From Xanthomonas sp. NCPPB 1128 (lineage in GTDB: Bacteria > Pseudomonadota > Gammaproteobacteria > Xanthomonadales > Xanthomonadaceae), in NCBI RefSeq assembly GCF_001043115.1, contig NZ_LFME01000026.1, forward strand, positions 1-64,000: a stretch of DNA of 64,000 nt, read 5' to 3'. Below the pieces are notes generated by a model. The model was given only the letters and a program-made list of their open reading frames with translations. It had not been told where the DNA came from and searched no databases. The first letter of the stretch is position 1, and each line of letters begins with the position of its first letter. A program made the position numbers and the translations under genes. Shown here in pieces: positions 42,970 through 51,903 of the stretch.

Positions 42970-43812
42970 ATGACCATGCAACGTCTCGCCAGTCCGCGGA
43001 CGGCCTTGCCCAAGCCCGCAGTGCGCCGGCTCGGTGCGGACGACGCGCTGGCCTATCTGCGGGTGGGCGAGGGCGCGCCGGTACTGCTGGTACATGGGGC
43101 CTTGTGCGACTACCGCTACTGGGCGCCGCAGCTGCGCGGCCTGGCCGACCGCTTCCAGCTCAGCGCGTTGAGCCTGGGCCAGTACTACCCGCGGCTGCCG
43201 TCTTCGTCGCAGCATGCGTTCGGCTGGCGCTGGCATGCGCAGCAGCTTGCCGCCTTCATCGCCGAGGAGGCGCGGCCGGTGCATCTGGTCGGCCATTCCC
43301 GTGGTGCCGCCGTAGCCTGGCAGGCGGCGCTGCTGCGTCCGGATGCCATCGCCAGCCTGACCCTGTTCGATCCGGGCGGTCCGCAGCCGCAGGGCCTGCC
43401 GGCCGAGGTGCAGGCGGTCCGCGCGCAGGCGATCGCGCTGCTGCAGGGCGGCCAGGTCGAGGCGGGCCTGGAATGCTTCGTCGATTCGGTCAGCCAGCCC
43501 GGCGCCTGGGCGCGCAGCAGCGCGAGCTTCCGGCAGATGGTGCGCGACAACGCGCAGACGCTGGTGCCTCAGATCGCGGATGCACTACCGGCGTACCGGC
43601 CCGAGCAGGCCGCTGCCCTGGCGATGCCGGTGTTGCTGGTCGCTGGCGAACGCAGCCCGGCCCAGTACCGCGACAACGCCGCCGCGCTGGCGGCCTGGCT
43701 GCCGCAAGCGCGCCATGAGGTGCTGGCCGGTGCGTCGCACGGCATGACCTTTACACACGCGCGCCGCTGCAATGGATTGATCGCCGATTGGGTGGACTCT
43801 GCCAGCGGGTGA
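42970..43812 (+). CDS. alpha/beta hydrolase
   Basis: A 280-residue alpha/beta hydrolase. VLLVHGALCDYRYW provides the oxyanion region, GHSRGA gives nucleophile Ser110, a late acidic residue lies near VAGERSPAQY, and GASHGMTF gives the His. The region YYPRLPSSSQHAFGWRWHAQ after strand 4 resembles haloalkane-dehalogenase/C-C hydrolase-like families only generally. The substrate is unknown. An ATG two codons further is also possible. Confidence 0.87.
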   Translation: MTMQRLASPRTALPKPAVRRLGADDALAYLRVGEGAPVLLVHGALCDYRYWAPQLRGLADRFQLSALSLGQYYPRLPSSSQHAFGWRWHAQQLAAFIAEEARPVHLVGHSRGAAVAWQAALLRPDAIASLTLFDPGGPQPQGLPAEVQAVRAQAIALLQGGQVEAGLECFVDSVSQPGAWARSSASFRQMVRDNAQTLVPQIADALPAYRPEQAAALAMPVLLVAGERSPAQYRDNAAALAAWLPQARHEVLAGASHGMTFTHARRCNGLIADWVDSASG

Positions 43813-43890
43813 GCGCGTAAGGCAGGAAGACGCGCTCGTTGACCGCTGCCAGGTATCGAAGGAGCGGCGCACGTGCTGCCTGCGGCTTCT

Positions 43891-45444
43891 TCAACCGACC
43901 AGGCGGCGTGCACCGGGTGGCGTCGGACCCACTGCGTTCGCCGTCGCCTCCCCACGATCCAACTGCCGGTAGGCGATGGCCTCGGTCAGGTGCGCGGTGG
44001 CGATGGCGTCGCTGGCGTCCAGGTCGGCGATGGTGCGGGCTACACGCAGGATCCGATGCAGCGAGCGCGCCGACAGCCGCAGGCGTTCGATGGCCTGCTC
44101 CAGCAGCGCCTCGTCGCGCGGCTGCAGGCGGCAGTCGCGCAGGGTCTCGCTGTGGCCTAGCTGGCCGTTGGGCCGCCCGGCACGTGCCTGCTGGCGTTGC
44201 CGCGCCTGCTCCACGCGCTCGCGCACGGCGGCGCTGGCCTCCCCGGGCGGGGCGTCGGCGCGCAAGGCCTGCGGCGGCAGCCGCGGCACCTCCACGTGCA
44301 GGTCGATGCGGTCCAGCAGCGGGCCGGAGATGCGCGCGCGGTAGCGCCGCACCGCGTCCTCGCTGCAACGGCAGCGGCCGCTGGGGTCGCCGGCCCAGCC
44401 GCAGGGACAGGGATTCATCGCCGCCACCAGTTGGAAGCGCGCGGGAAACTCGGCGCTGCGCGCCGCGCGCGATACGGTCACCTGGCCCGACTCCAGCGGC
44501 TCGCGCAGCACTTCCAGTGCATGCCGGTTCCATTCCGGCAATTCGTCCAGGAACAGCACGCCATGGTGCGCCAGCGAGATCTCGCCCGGACGCGGGTGGG
44601 TGCCGCCGCCGACCAGCGACACCGCACTGGCGGTGTGGTGCGGTGCGCGGTACGGGCGCTGCCGCCAGCGCGACGGGTCCACGCCGCGGCCGCTGACCGA
44701 GGCGATGGCCGCGCTCTCCAGCGCCTCGGCTTCGCTGGCCTCGGGCAGGATGCCGGGCAGGCGCGAGGCGAGCAGGGTCTTGCCGCAGCCGGGACTGCCG
44801 ATCAGCAAGAGGTGGTGATGCCCGGCCGCGGCGATCTCCAGGGCGCGCCGCGCCTGCGCCTGGCCGCGCACGTCGCTCAGGTCGGGAAAGGGCGCTGCGA
44901 CCGCCGGCGGCGCTGTGGCCGCAGGCAGGGTCTTGCTGCCGTTGAGCAATCCGCAGACCTCCAGCAGGGTGCGCGCGGTGAAGGCTTGCACGTGTTGCGC
45001 CAGTGCGGCCTCGGCACCGTTGTCGGCCGGCACGATCAGGGTGCGCCCGGCCTGGGCGGCAGCCAGCGCGGCGGGCAGGACGCCGTCGACCGGGCGCAGT
45101 TCGCCGGTCAGGGCCAGTTCGCCGAGGAATTCGTACTGGCCGAGCACCTGCGGGTCGAGCTGGCCGGCGGCGGCGAGGATGCCCAGCGCGATCGGCAGGT
45201 CGAAGCGGCCGCCTTCCTTGGGAAGGTCGGCCGGGGCCAGGTTGACGGTGATCCGCCGTGCCGGGAATTCGTACTGCGCGCAGAGCAGGGCGGCGCGGAC
45301 GCGGTCGCGCGACTCGCGCACCGCCGCCTCGGGCAGGCCGACGATCTGGGTGGCCGGCAGGCCGCCGGACAGATGGACCTCGACCCGAACCGGAGGCGCA
45401 AGCACCCCCGCGCGGGCACGGCTGTGCACCAGCGCCAGGCTCAT
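43891..45444 (-). CDS. comM: YifB/ComM family Mg chelatase-like AAA+ ATPase
   Basis: A 517-residue protein of the ComM (YifB) family, which in naturally competent bacteria is a branch-migration helicase aiding integration of taken-up DNA. The N-terminal LonB-like domain includes VRVEVHLSGGLPATQIVGLPEAAVRESRDRVRAA in sequence. Walker A is LIGSPGCGKTLLA, Walker B is GVLFLDELPEW, and a zinc-like MNPCPCGWAGDPSGRCRC insertion precedes the C-terminal lid. The gene starts 13 bases after the ubiK stop. Confidence 0.93.
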   Translation of the reverse strand: MSLALVHSRARAGVLAPPVRVEVHLSGGLPATQIVGLPEAAVRESRDRVRAALLCAQYEFPARRITVNLAPADLPKEGGRFDLPIALGILAAAGQLDPQVLGQYEFLGELALTGELRPVDGVLPAALAAAQAGRTLIVPADNGAEAALAQHVQAFTARTLLEVCGLLNGSKTLPAATAPPAVAAPFPDLSDVRGQAQARRALEIAAAGHHHLLLIGSPGCGKTLLASRLPGILPEASEAEALESAAIASVSGRGVDPSRWRQRPYRAPHHTASAVSLVGGGTHPRPGEISLAHHGVLFLDELPEWNRHALEVLREPLESGQVTVSRAARSAEFPARFQLVAAMNPCPCGWAGDPSGRCRCSEDAVRRYRARISGPLLDRIDLHVEVPRLPPQALRADAPPGEASAAVRERVEQARQRQQARAGRPNGQLGHSETLRDCRLQPRDEALLEQAIERLRLSARSLHRILRVARTIADLDASDAIATAHLTEAIAYRQLDRGEATANAVGPTPPGARRLVG

Positions 45445-45457
45445 GGTGGCGGGTGGA

Positions 45458-45727
45458 TCAGGCGTTGGGGCTGGGCGTGTGCCCGCTGCGCGCCGCTTCC
45501 AGCGCGGTGACGCTGCGCTCCAGCGCTTCGAGCTTCTCGCGCGTGCGCAGCAGCACCGCGCGCTGCACTTCGAACTCCTCGCGGGTGACCAGGTCGAGCT
45601 TGCCCAACCCGGCCTGCAGCGCGCTCTTGAAGGTGCTCTGCAGTTCGTCGCGGGACTGGCGCAGGCCCGGCGGCACCAGGTCGCTGAGGCGGCGGGCGAG
45701 GTCGTCGAGATGGTTGAGGTCGATCAT
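45458..45727 (-). CDS. ubiK: ubiquinone biosynthesis accessory factor UbiK (BMFP family)
   Basis: An 89-residue coiled-coil protein. The N-terminal half (LDDLARRLSDLVPPGLRQSRDELQ) is amphipathic and the C-terminal half (EEFEVQRAVLLRTREKLEALERSVTALE) is a trimerising coiled coil, as in YqiC/UbiK. UbiK helps the UbiJ-linked ubiquinone complex. The ATG at 45727 gives the usual length. It lies directly upstream of comM and divergent from the P-II gene. Confidence 0.9.
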   Translation of the reverse strand: MIDLNHLDDLARRLSDLVPPGLRQSRDELQSTFKSALQAGLGKLDLVTREEFEVQRAVLLRTREKLEALERSVTALEAARSGHTPSPNA

Positions 45728-45840
45728 GGCTGTGCTCCGGCAGGTGGCGTCAGAGTGCGGCACCCCGCAGGTCGGGACCATCGGGATCGGACGCGGCGCG
45801 CTGTCGGAAAATTCCGGCGTTGGGGGCGCGCGGCCATTGA

Positions 45841-46242
<402 letters not shown>

Positions 46243-46292
46243 CGCAGTCACCGCGCCCGCAGCGGCGTGGCATGGATGGTGTCGGGTGTCGT

Positions 46293-46358
46293 GTAGGAGC
46301 GGCCTCAGCCGCGATGGGCGTTCCCGATAAAACCTGTCGCGGCTGAAGCCGCTCCTAC
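46293..46358. repeat. inverted pair of GTAGGAGCGG-type REP units
   Basis: Units at 46293-46315 and, inverted, 46336-46358, between the convergent 3' ends of the P-II gene and the membrane metalloprotease-like gene. Confidence 0.85.
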
Positions 46359-46412
46359 AGGCATGGCGGGCCAGCCGGATGGGCCGGCCGCCACGCTGCG
46401 CCAGGCGCCGAC

Positions 46413-47144
46413 TCAGACGCCGCCGTAGCCGCGGCCGAGGGTGAGCCAGAACGTCGCCACCACCAACACCGCCACGGCGATCGTCGTGCGGCTGGACGGT
46501 AGCAGCAGCGGCGCGCGCGACCGGCGCGACAACGCAATGACCATCAGGCCGATCGGTGCCAACAGGCCTTCCTGCGCCGCCTCGCGCAATGCCGGCAGCA
46601 CCGGGCCGGTGTAGAACAGCACGCTCACGCAGGCCACCGCGCCGGCACTGGCGTAGGCCATCACCATTGGCCTGCCTTTCGGCAGCCACGGGGCGATGGC
46701 GCGCAGCACCTGCAGATACAACCAGGCACCGGCCAGTCCCATCCCCAGCCGCCATGCCCAGGCCGGATGCAGAGCGAGATCGCGCAGGACGAAGGCCAGG
46801 TCGCCGTCATCGGTGACCGCGGAGAACAGCAGGTAGCCGGCACCCCACAGCCCGTTGAAGGCGGCGATCAGCGCGAGCGCCAGGCGCGGCGTGTCCGCGC
46901 GACGGCGGCGTGCCGCCAGGATGCAGACTGCGGCCACGCACAGATTCGCCAGCGGGCCGGCAGCATCGACGATCGGTTGGCCAGGCTTGCAACGGAAGTA
47001 CACCGACGTGAGCCAGCGGACCGTGCCGCCGCTGCCCAGGCAGGCCAGGCCATGGCCCACCGCTTCGTGGGCGACGCAGGCGACGACGAAACCGATCGCG
47101 GCCAGGGCGCACAGGGTCCATGGCGACGTCGGCTGGGAGCGCAT
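46413..47144 (-). CDS. HExxH membrane protein, M50 site-2-protease-like
   Basis: A 243-residue multi-spanning protein. AHEAVGHG (residues 25-32) is an HExxH zinc motif within the first helix region, and IVDAAGPLANL (Asp60, Asn67) matches the second, DxxGPxxN-type motif of M50 membrane proteases. Five or more further hydrophobic segments follow. It lacks a PDZ domain and is shorter than RseP. Whether it is an active protease or an inactive relative is unknown. The start has no clear ribosome site; an ATG 14 codons upstream is possible. Confidence 0.7.
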   Translation of the reverse strand: MRSQPTSPWTLCALAAIGFVVACVAHEAVGHGLACLGSGGTVRWLTSVYFRCKPGQPIVDAAGPLANLCVAAVCILAARRRRADTPRLALALIAAFNGLWGAGYLLFSAVTDDGDLAFVLRDLALHPAWAWRLGMGLAGAWLYLQVLRAIAPWLPKGRPMVMAYASAGAVACVSVLFYTGPVLPALREAAQEGLLAPIGLMVIALSRRSRAPLLLPSSRTTIAVAVLVVATFWLTLGRGYGGV

Positions 47145-47405
47145 CGGAGGCTCGCGATGTGGTACCGCGGAAGATCGGGGCATCGTCGCACGATACCCGG
47201 GCCAGCGCGCGCGCCATCGCCAGCACTTGCGCAGTGAGCGATCGGAGCAACCCGCGCGGCGATGCCATGCGCGAGGCGCAGGCACGCCGGCGCTGCGGCG
47301 AATGCGCTGATGCTGGAGCCGGCCTGGAGTCGAGGGCCGAGGCCGCGCCCGCGACTCGCAGCATCGGCGCACGTCCAGCGCGCCGATGCCGAAGGGAGCC
47401 CGGGC

Positions 47406-48257
47406 TTAGCCGCCCAGCGCCTCAGCCACGAACGGCGGCAGCACCTGGGTGCCGGTGTGCAGGTGCGCGCTGTAGTAGCGGGTGGCGAACGGCTTGGCCG
47501 CGGCGTCGTCCTGGCGGAAGTCGAAGCCGCCCTGCTTGCGCGCCATGGTCACGCTCCACCAGCCGGTCGGGTAGCACGGCTGCGGGAACGGCACGGTGTG
47601 GAAGCTGGCGAAGCCGGCCTTGCCCATCTCCGCGCGCATTTCCTTGATCAGGTCCAGCAGCGCCAGCGGCGATTCGGACTGCTGCACCAGGATGCCGTCG
47701 TCCTTCAGCGCCTTGAAGCAGCTCTCGTAGAACGCCTTGTTGAACAGGCCTTCGGCCGGGCCGACCGGGTCGGTGGAGTCGACGATGACGATGTCCACAC
47801 TGCCGGCCGGGCAATTGGCCATGTAGGCCACGCCGTCGTCGAACAGCAGCTCGGCGCGCGGGTCGCCGTTGGAGTCGCACAGTTCCGGGAAGTACTTCTC
47901 GGCCATGCGCGTGACCTGCTCGTCGATGTCGCACTGCGTGGCGCTCTCCACGCCCGGGTGCTTGAGCACTTCGCGCAGGGTGCCGCAGTCGCCGCCGCCG
48001 ATGATCACCACGCGCTTGGGCGCGGCATGGGTGAACAGCGCCGGGTGGCTGATCATCTCGTGGTAGAAGAAGTTGTCGCGCGTGGTCAGCATCACCGCGC
48101 CGTCGATCACCATCAGCTTGCCCCAGTCGGTGGTGTCGTAGATCTCGATCTTCTGGAACGGCGACTGCACCTCGTCCAGCTTGCCGGTGATGCGGTAGCC
48201 GATGGCCGAGCCGGTGGGCTGGAAGTGTTCGATGTACCAGTTGTCGTTGGCGCTCAT
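47406..48257 (-). CDS. speE: spermidine synthase SpeE
   Basis: A 283-residue aminopropyltransferase making spermidine from putrescine and decarboxylated SAM. MVIDGAVMLTTRDNFFYHEMISHPAL, VVIIGGGDCGTLREVLKH and VDIVIVDSTDPVGPAEGLF are signature segments, and the catalytic Asp lies in VDSTDP. CTAGGA precedes the ATG. It is divergent from speA, so two polyamine genes share the intergenic control region. Confidence 0.96.
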   Translation of the reverse strand: MSANDNWYIEHFQPTGSAIGYRITGKLDEVQSPFQKIEIYDTTDWGKLMVIDGAVMLTTRDNFFYHEMISHPALFTHAAPKRVVIIGGGDCGTLREVLKHPGVESATQCDIDEQVTRMAEKYFPELCDSNGDPRAELLFDDGVAYMANCPAGSVDIVIVDSTDPVGPAEGLFNKAFYESCFKALKDDGILVQQSESPLALLDLIKEMRAEMGKAGFASFHTVPFPQPCYPTGWWSVTMARKQGGFDFRQDDAAAKPFATRYYSAHLHTGTQVLPPFVAEALGG

Positions 48258-48293
48258 GGAATGTCCTAGGAAAGCAAAAAGAATGCAGCGTTT

Positions 48294-48314
48294 CCTTCTC
48301 CCCCCGGGAGAAGG
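48294..48314. repeat. CTCTCCC-type intergenic hairpin repeat
   Basis: CCTTCTC and GAGAAGG pair around a C/G-rich loop, followed by GGCGCGAAGCGCCGGATGAG. A relative at 50472-50494 follows speA. This is a frequent intergenic hairpin in Xanthomonadaceae. Confidence 0.6.
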
Positions 48315-48490
48315 TGGCGCGAAGCGCCGGATGAGGGCCGGGCGCAGCCTCGCGCAGCTGAGCCACGCGAGGCCGTTACCGCATCCTCTCCGGATGAGGG
48401 GCGGACACAGCTCTGCGCATCCAGCCCGCACCATGCACCCGCGAACCCGGCCCGGCTCCACCCGGAGCCGAGGGCGTCGGAACGGCGCGG

Positions 48491-48526
48491 ATTGTAACGG
48501 ACCCCACGCGTAGCAGGGGTTACAAT
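48491..48526. promoter_or_regulatory. divergent speE/speA promoter with 8-bp inverted repeat
   Basis: ATTGTAAC (48491-48498) and GTTACAAT (48519-48526) are perfect inverted arms 20 bases apart. Each arm contains TACAAT in outward reading direction, so they could be the -10 elements of speE (minus) and speA (plus). The symmetry also suggests an operator. Confidence 0.5.
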
Positions 48527-48559
48527 CCACGCCCTTTTTCCGTCAGCCGAGCCGCCACG

Positions 48560-50449
48560 ATGAGCGATTGGTCCCTCGACCAAGCCCGCAAGACCTACTC
48601 GATCCCGCACTGGGCCGACGGGTACTTCGACGTGGACGCGGCCGGCCGGCTGGTGGTGCGGCCGCAGGGCGCCGATGGCGTGGCGATCGCGCTGCCGGAG
48701 GTGGTGGACGCCGCGCGCGCAGCCGGCGCCAAGCTGCCGATGCTGGTGCGCTTCCCCGACATCCTCGGCGAGCGCCTGGGCAAGTTGCAGGCCGCCTTCG
48801 CCCAGGCCCAGGCCGACTGGGACTACGCCGGCGGCTATACCGCGGTGTACCCGATCAAGGTCAACCAGCATCGTGGCGTGGCCGGCACCCTGGCCAGCCA
48901 CCAGGGCGAGGGCTTCGGCCTGGAGGCCGGCAGCAAGCCGGAACTGATGGCGGTGCTGGCGCTGTCGCGGCCGGGCGGGCTGATCGTGTGCAACGGCTAC
49001 AAGGACCGCGAGTACATCCGCCTGGCGCTGATCGGGCGCAAGCTCGGCCTGCAGACCTTCATCGTCATCGAGAAGCCGTCGGAGCTGAAGCTGGTGCTGG
49101 AGGAGGCGCGCGCGCTGGACGTGAAGCCGGGCCTGGGCGTGCGCATCGGCCTGGCCTCGCTGGGCGCGGGCAAGTGGCAGAACAGCGGCGGCGACAAGGC
49201 CAAGTTCGGGCTGTCGCCGCGGCAGGTGCTGGACCTGTGGAAGACCCTGCGCGACACCGAGTACGCCGACGCGCTGAACCTGCTGCACTTCCACATGGGC
49301 TCGCAGATCTCCAACGTGCGCGACATCGCCAACGGCATGCGCGAGGCCACCCGCTACTTCGTCGAGCTGTCCAAGCTGGGCGCCAGGATCAGCCACGTCG
49401 ACGTCGGCGGTGGCCTGGGCAGCGACTACGAAGGCACCCGTTCGCGCAGCTATTGCTCGATCAACTATGGCCTGCATTCCTACGCCAGCAACATCGTGCA
49501 GCCGCTGGCCAGCGCCTGCGAGGAGCACGGCCTGGCGCCGCCACGCATCGTCACCGAGTGCGGGCGCGCGATGACCGCGCACCACGCCGTGTTGATCGCC
49601 AACGTGTCCGAGGTGGAGCAAGCGCCGGAAGGCCGCGTGCCGGACGCGCACGACGACGAGCCGGCGGCGATCCGTCACCTGCGCGAGATCCACGCCGAAC
49701 TGGACCAGCGCCCGGCGGTGGAACTGTTCCAGGAAGCGCAGCATTTCCACGCCGAAGGCCTCAGCGGCTACGCCCTGGGCCAGATCGACCTGACCCACCG
49801 CGCGCGCATCGACGACCTGTTCTATGCCATCGCCCATGGCGTGCGGGCGCGGCTGAGCCATGAGGAAAAGAGCCACCGTCCGGTGCTGGACGAACTCAAC
49901 GAGCGCCTGGTTGACAAGTACTTCGTCAACTTCAGCGTGTTCGAGTCGATTCCCGACGTATGGGCGATCGACCAGGTGTTCCCGATCGTGCCGATCGAGC
50001 GCCTGAACGAGGCGCCGGTGCGGCGCGGCGTGGTCTGCGACATGACCTGCGATTCCGACGGCATGGTCAAGACCTATGTCGAGAACGAAAGCCTGGACAG
50101 CTCGCTGCCGCTGCACGCGCTGCGTCCGGGCGAAAGCTATCGCATCGGCTTCTTCCTGGTCGGCGCGTACCAGGAAATTTTGGGCGACATCCACAATCTG
50201 TTCGGCGACACCGACGCGGTCGAAGTGGCGGTGGCCGGCGACGGCTACCGCATCGCCCAGCAGCGCCGCGGCGATACCACCGACGTGATGCTGGACTACG
50301 TCGGCTACCGCCTGGACGACCTGCGTGCCGCCTACGCCGAACGCGTGGCCGCCGCGCAGTTGCCGGCCGCGCAGGCGACGGAACTGGCCGATGCGCTCGA
50401 GGCCGGCCTGACCGGCTACACCTACCTGTCGGACGAACCGCTGAGCTGA
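48560..50449 (+). CDS. speA: biosynthetic arginine decarboxylase SpeA
   Basis: A 629-residue PLP enzyme converting arginine to agmatine, the first step to putrescine. Lys100 in AVYPIKVNQHR is the PLP lysine. LLHFHMGSQISNVRDI, HVDVGGGLGSDYEGT and CDMTCDSDG are diagnostic, the last containing the active-site Cys. The length fits the family. It is divergent from speE and followed by a hairpin. Confidence 0.97.
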   Translation: MSDWSLDQARKTYSIPHWADGYFDVDAAGRLVVRPQGADGVAIALPEVVDAARAAGAKLPMLVRFPDILGERLGKLQAAFAQAQADWDYAGGYTAVYPIKVNQHRGVAGTLASHQGEGFGLEAGSKPELMAVLALSRPGGLIVCNGYKDREYIRLALIGRKLGLQTFIVIEKPSELKLVLEEARALDVKPGLGVRIGLASLGAGKWQNSGGDKAKFGLSPRQVLDLWKTLRDTEYADALNLLHFHMGSQISNVRDIANGMREATRYFVELSKLGARISHVDVGGGLGSDYEGTRSRSYCSINYGLHSYASNIVQPLASACEEHGLAPPRIVTECGRAMTAHHAVLIANVSEVEQAPEGRVPDAHDDEPAAIRHLREIHAELDQRPAVELFQEAQHFHAEGLSGYALGQIDLTHRARIDDLFYAIAHGVRARLSHEEKSHRPVLDELNERLVDKYFVNFSVFESIPDVWAIDQVFPIVPIERLNEAPVRRGVVCDMTCDSDGMVKTYVENESLDSSLPLHALRPGESYRIGFFLVGAYQEILGDIHNLFGDTDAVEVAVAGDGYRIAQQRRGDTTDVMLDYVGYRLDDLRAAYAERVAAAQLPAAQATELADALEAGLTGYTYLSDEPLS

Positions 50450-50471
50450 CAGCGCGCGCGACCCGCTAAAG

Positions 50472-50494
50472 CCCCTCTCCCCTCGGGAGAGGGG
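50472..50494 (+). terminator. hairpin after speA
   Basis: CCCCTCTCC (50472-50480) pairs with GGAGAGGGG (50486-50494) around CCTCG, 22 bases after the speA stop. There are only two T residues after it. It belongs to the same hairpin family as 48294-48314. Confidence 0.5.
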
Positions 50495-50651
50495 TTGGCG
50501 TGAGGTAGGCTCGTGCACGCAATCCTGGGTTGGCCGCCTGACGCCGCAGCTGCGTCTTCTAGGCGCGATCGCACGGACGCCAGTGAACGGCTGCTGCCGC
50601 AACCGGCAACGTAGCCAGTAAGCTGCACCCTCCCCACCGCCACCTTCTGCG

Positions 50652-51803
50652 ATGCGCTATCCCGGCCTCGACCTGCTGCGCGCCATCGCCATCGTCTGGG
50701 TGATGCTGTTCCATTCCTTCGTGGTCGGTGGGCTCGGACCGGACTGGGAGTGGCTGTCGCGCTACGGCTGGATGGGCGTGGATCTGTTCTTCGTGCTCAG
50801 CGGCTTCCTGATCGGCGGCCAGGTGCTGGCGCCGCTGGCGCGCGGCGAGCCGCTGCGCTACGGCGATTTCTACCGGCGCCGCGCCTACCGCATCCTGCCG
50901 GCCTACGCGGTGGTGCTGGCGTTGTACCTGGCCTGGCCCGGGTTCCGCGAAGCGCCCGGGATCGCGCCGTGGTGGCTGTTCGCCAGCTTCACCCTCAACC
51001 TGGGCATCGACTACGCCAACCAGCAGGCGTTCTCGCATGCCTGGTCGCTGTGCGTGGAAGAACACTTCTACCTCGTGTTCCCGCTGCTGGCGGCGTGGAT
51101 GCTGCGGCGGCCGTCGGCGCCGCGTTTCGTGGCGCTGTGCGTGGCCGTGGTGCTGGCCGGCATCGCCCTGCGCTGTGCGATCTGGCTGCACGACAGCGCG
51201 CTGGATCGTATCGGCACCGGGCTGCAGCGCAACTGGTTCATCGAGGATCTCTACTACCCCACCTGGAACCGCCTGGACGGCCTGCTGGCCGGCGTGGCGT
51301 CGGCAGTGCTGAAGACCTTCCGGCCGCAGCACTGGCAGCGGCTGCAGTGCCACGCCAGCGTCGTGGCGCTTGCCGGCATCGTGGTCTGTGCGCTGGCGAT
51401 GTGGCTGTTCCGCGATCGCACCGGCCTGCTCGGCAATGCGATCGGCTGGCCGGTGCTGTCGCTGGGCCTGGCGCTGCTGGTCGGCGCTGGCGCCTCCACC
51501 CAGGGCTGGCTGGGGCGTTGCCGGGTGCCCGGCGCCGCCTGGCTGGCCGCGGTGTCCTACAGCCTGTACCTGAGCCACAAGGCCGCGTTCCATCTGACCC
51601 AGGCCTGGTTCGGTGGGTTGCTGGACGGGCGCGGGCCGCTCGCCTTCGCCGCCTATGCCGGCATGGCGCTGCTGTTCGCGGCTGTCCTGCACTACGCGGT
51701 GGAGCGGCCGTTTTGCGCCTGCGCGAGCGGCGCGGCGCCGCGGCTGTCGCGACCGCGCATGGTTGAACGCACGGTTTCCGATCCGCGCGGCACGTCCTGG
51801 TGA
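50652..51803 (+). CDS. acyltransferase family 3 (OafA/YrhL-type) membrane protein
   Basis: A 383-residue membrane O-acyltransferase. The opening RYPGLDLLRAIAIVWVMLFHSF carries the conserved Arg and His. GVDLFFVLSGFLIGGQVL, YRRRAYRILPAYAVVL and HAWSLCVEEHFYLVFPLLA are family signatures. These enzymes acylate sugars of LPS, exopolysaccharide or peptidoglycan. It stands alone, so the acceptor is unknown. Confidence 0.92.
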   Translation: MRYPGLDLLRAIAIVWVMLFHSFVVGGLGPDWEWLSRYGWMGVDLFFVLSGFLIGGQVLAPLARGEPLRYGDFYRRRAYRILPAYAVVLALYLAWPGFREAPGIAPWWLFASFTLNLGIDYANQQAFSHAWSLCVEEHFYLVFPLLAAWMLRRPSAPRFVALCVAVVLAGIALRCAIWLHDSALDRIGTGLQRNWFIEDLYYPTWNRLDGLLAGVASAVLKTFRPQHWQRLQCHASVVALAGIVVCALAMWLFRDRTGLLGNAIGWPVLSLGLALLVGAGASTQGWLGRCRVPGAAWLAAVSYSLYLSHKAAFHLTQAWFGGLLDGRGPLAFAAYAGMALLFAAVLHYAVERPFCACASGAAPRLSRPRMVERTVSDPRGTSW

Positions 51804-51903
51804 AGCGCGATGGCAATCCTTTAAGACCGCGACCAGCGGCGGCGTCAACATGTTCGCCGGCGGCGTCCTGATCGCCAGGAGGGTGCCCTGCAAGGGCGGC
51901 AAA

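Larger units (their letters stand above)
48258..48559. other. speE-speA intergenic region
   Basis: 302 bases without a gene. It contains a CCTTCTC/GAGAAGG hairpin repeat (48294-48314) in the speE leader and an inverted repeat ATTGTAAC/GTTACAAT (48491-48526) that overlaps the likely -10 elements of both genes. Confidence 0.6.
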
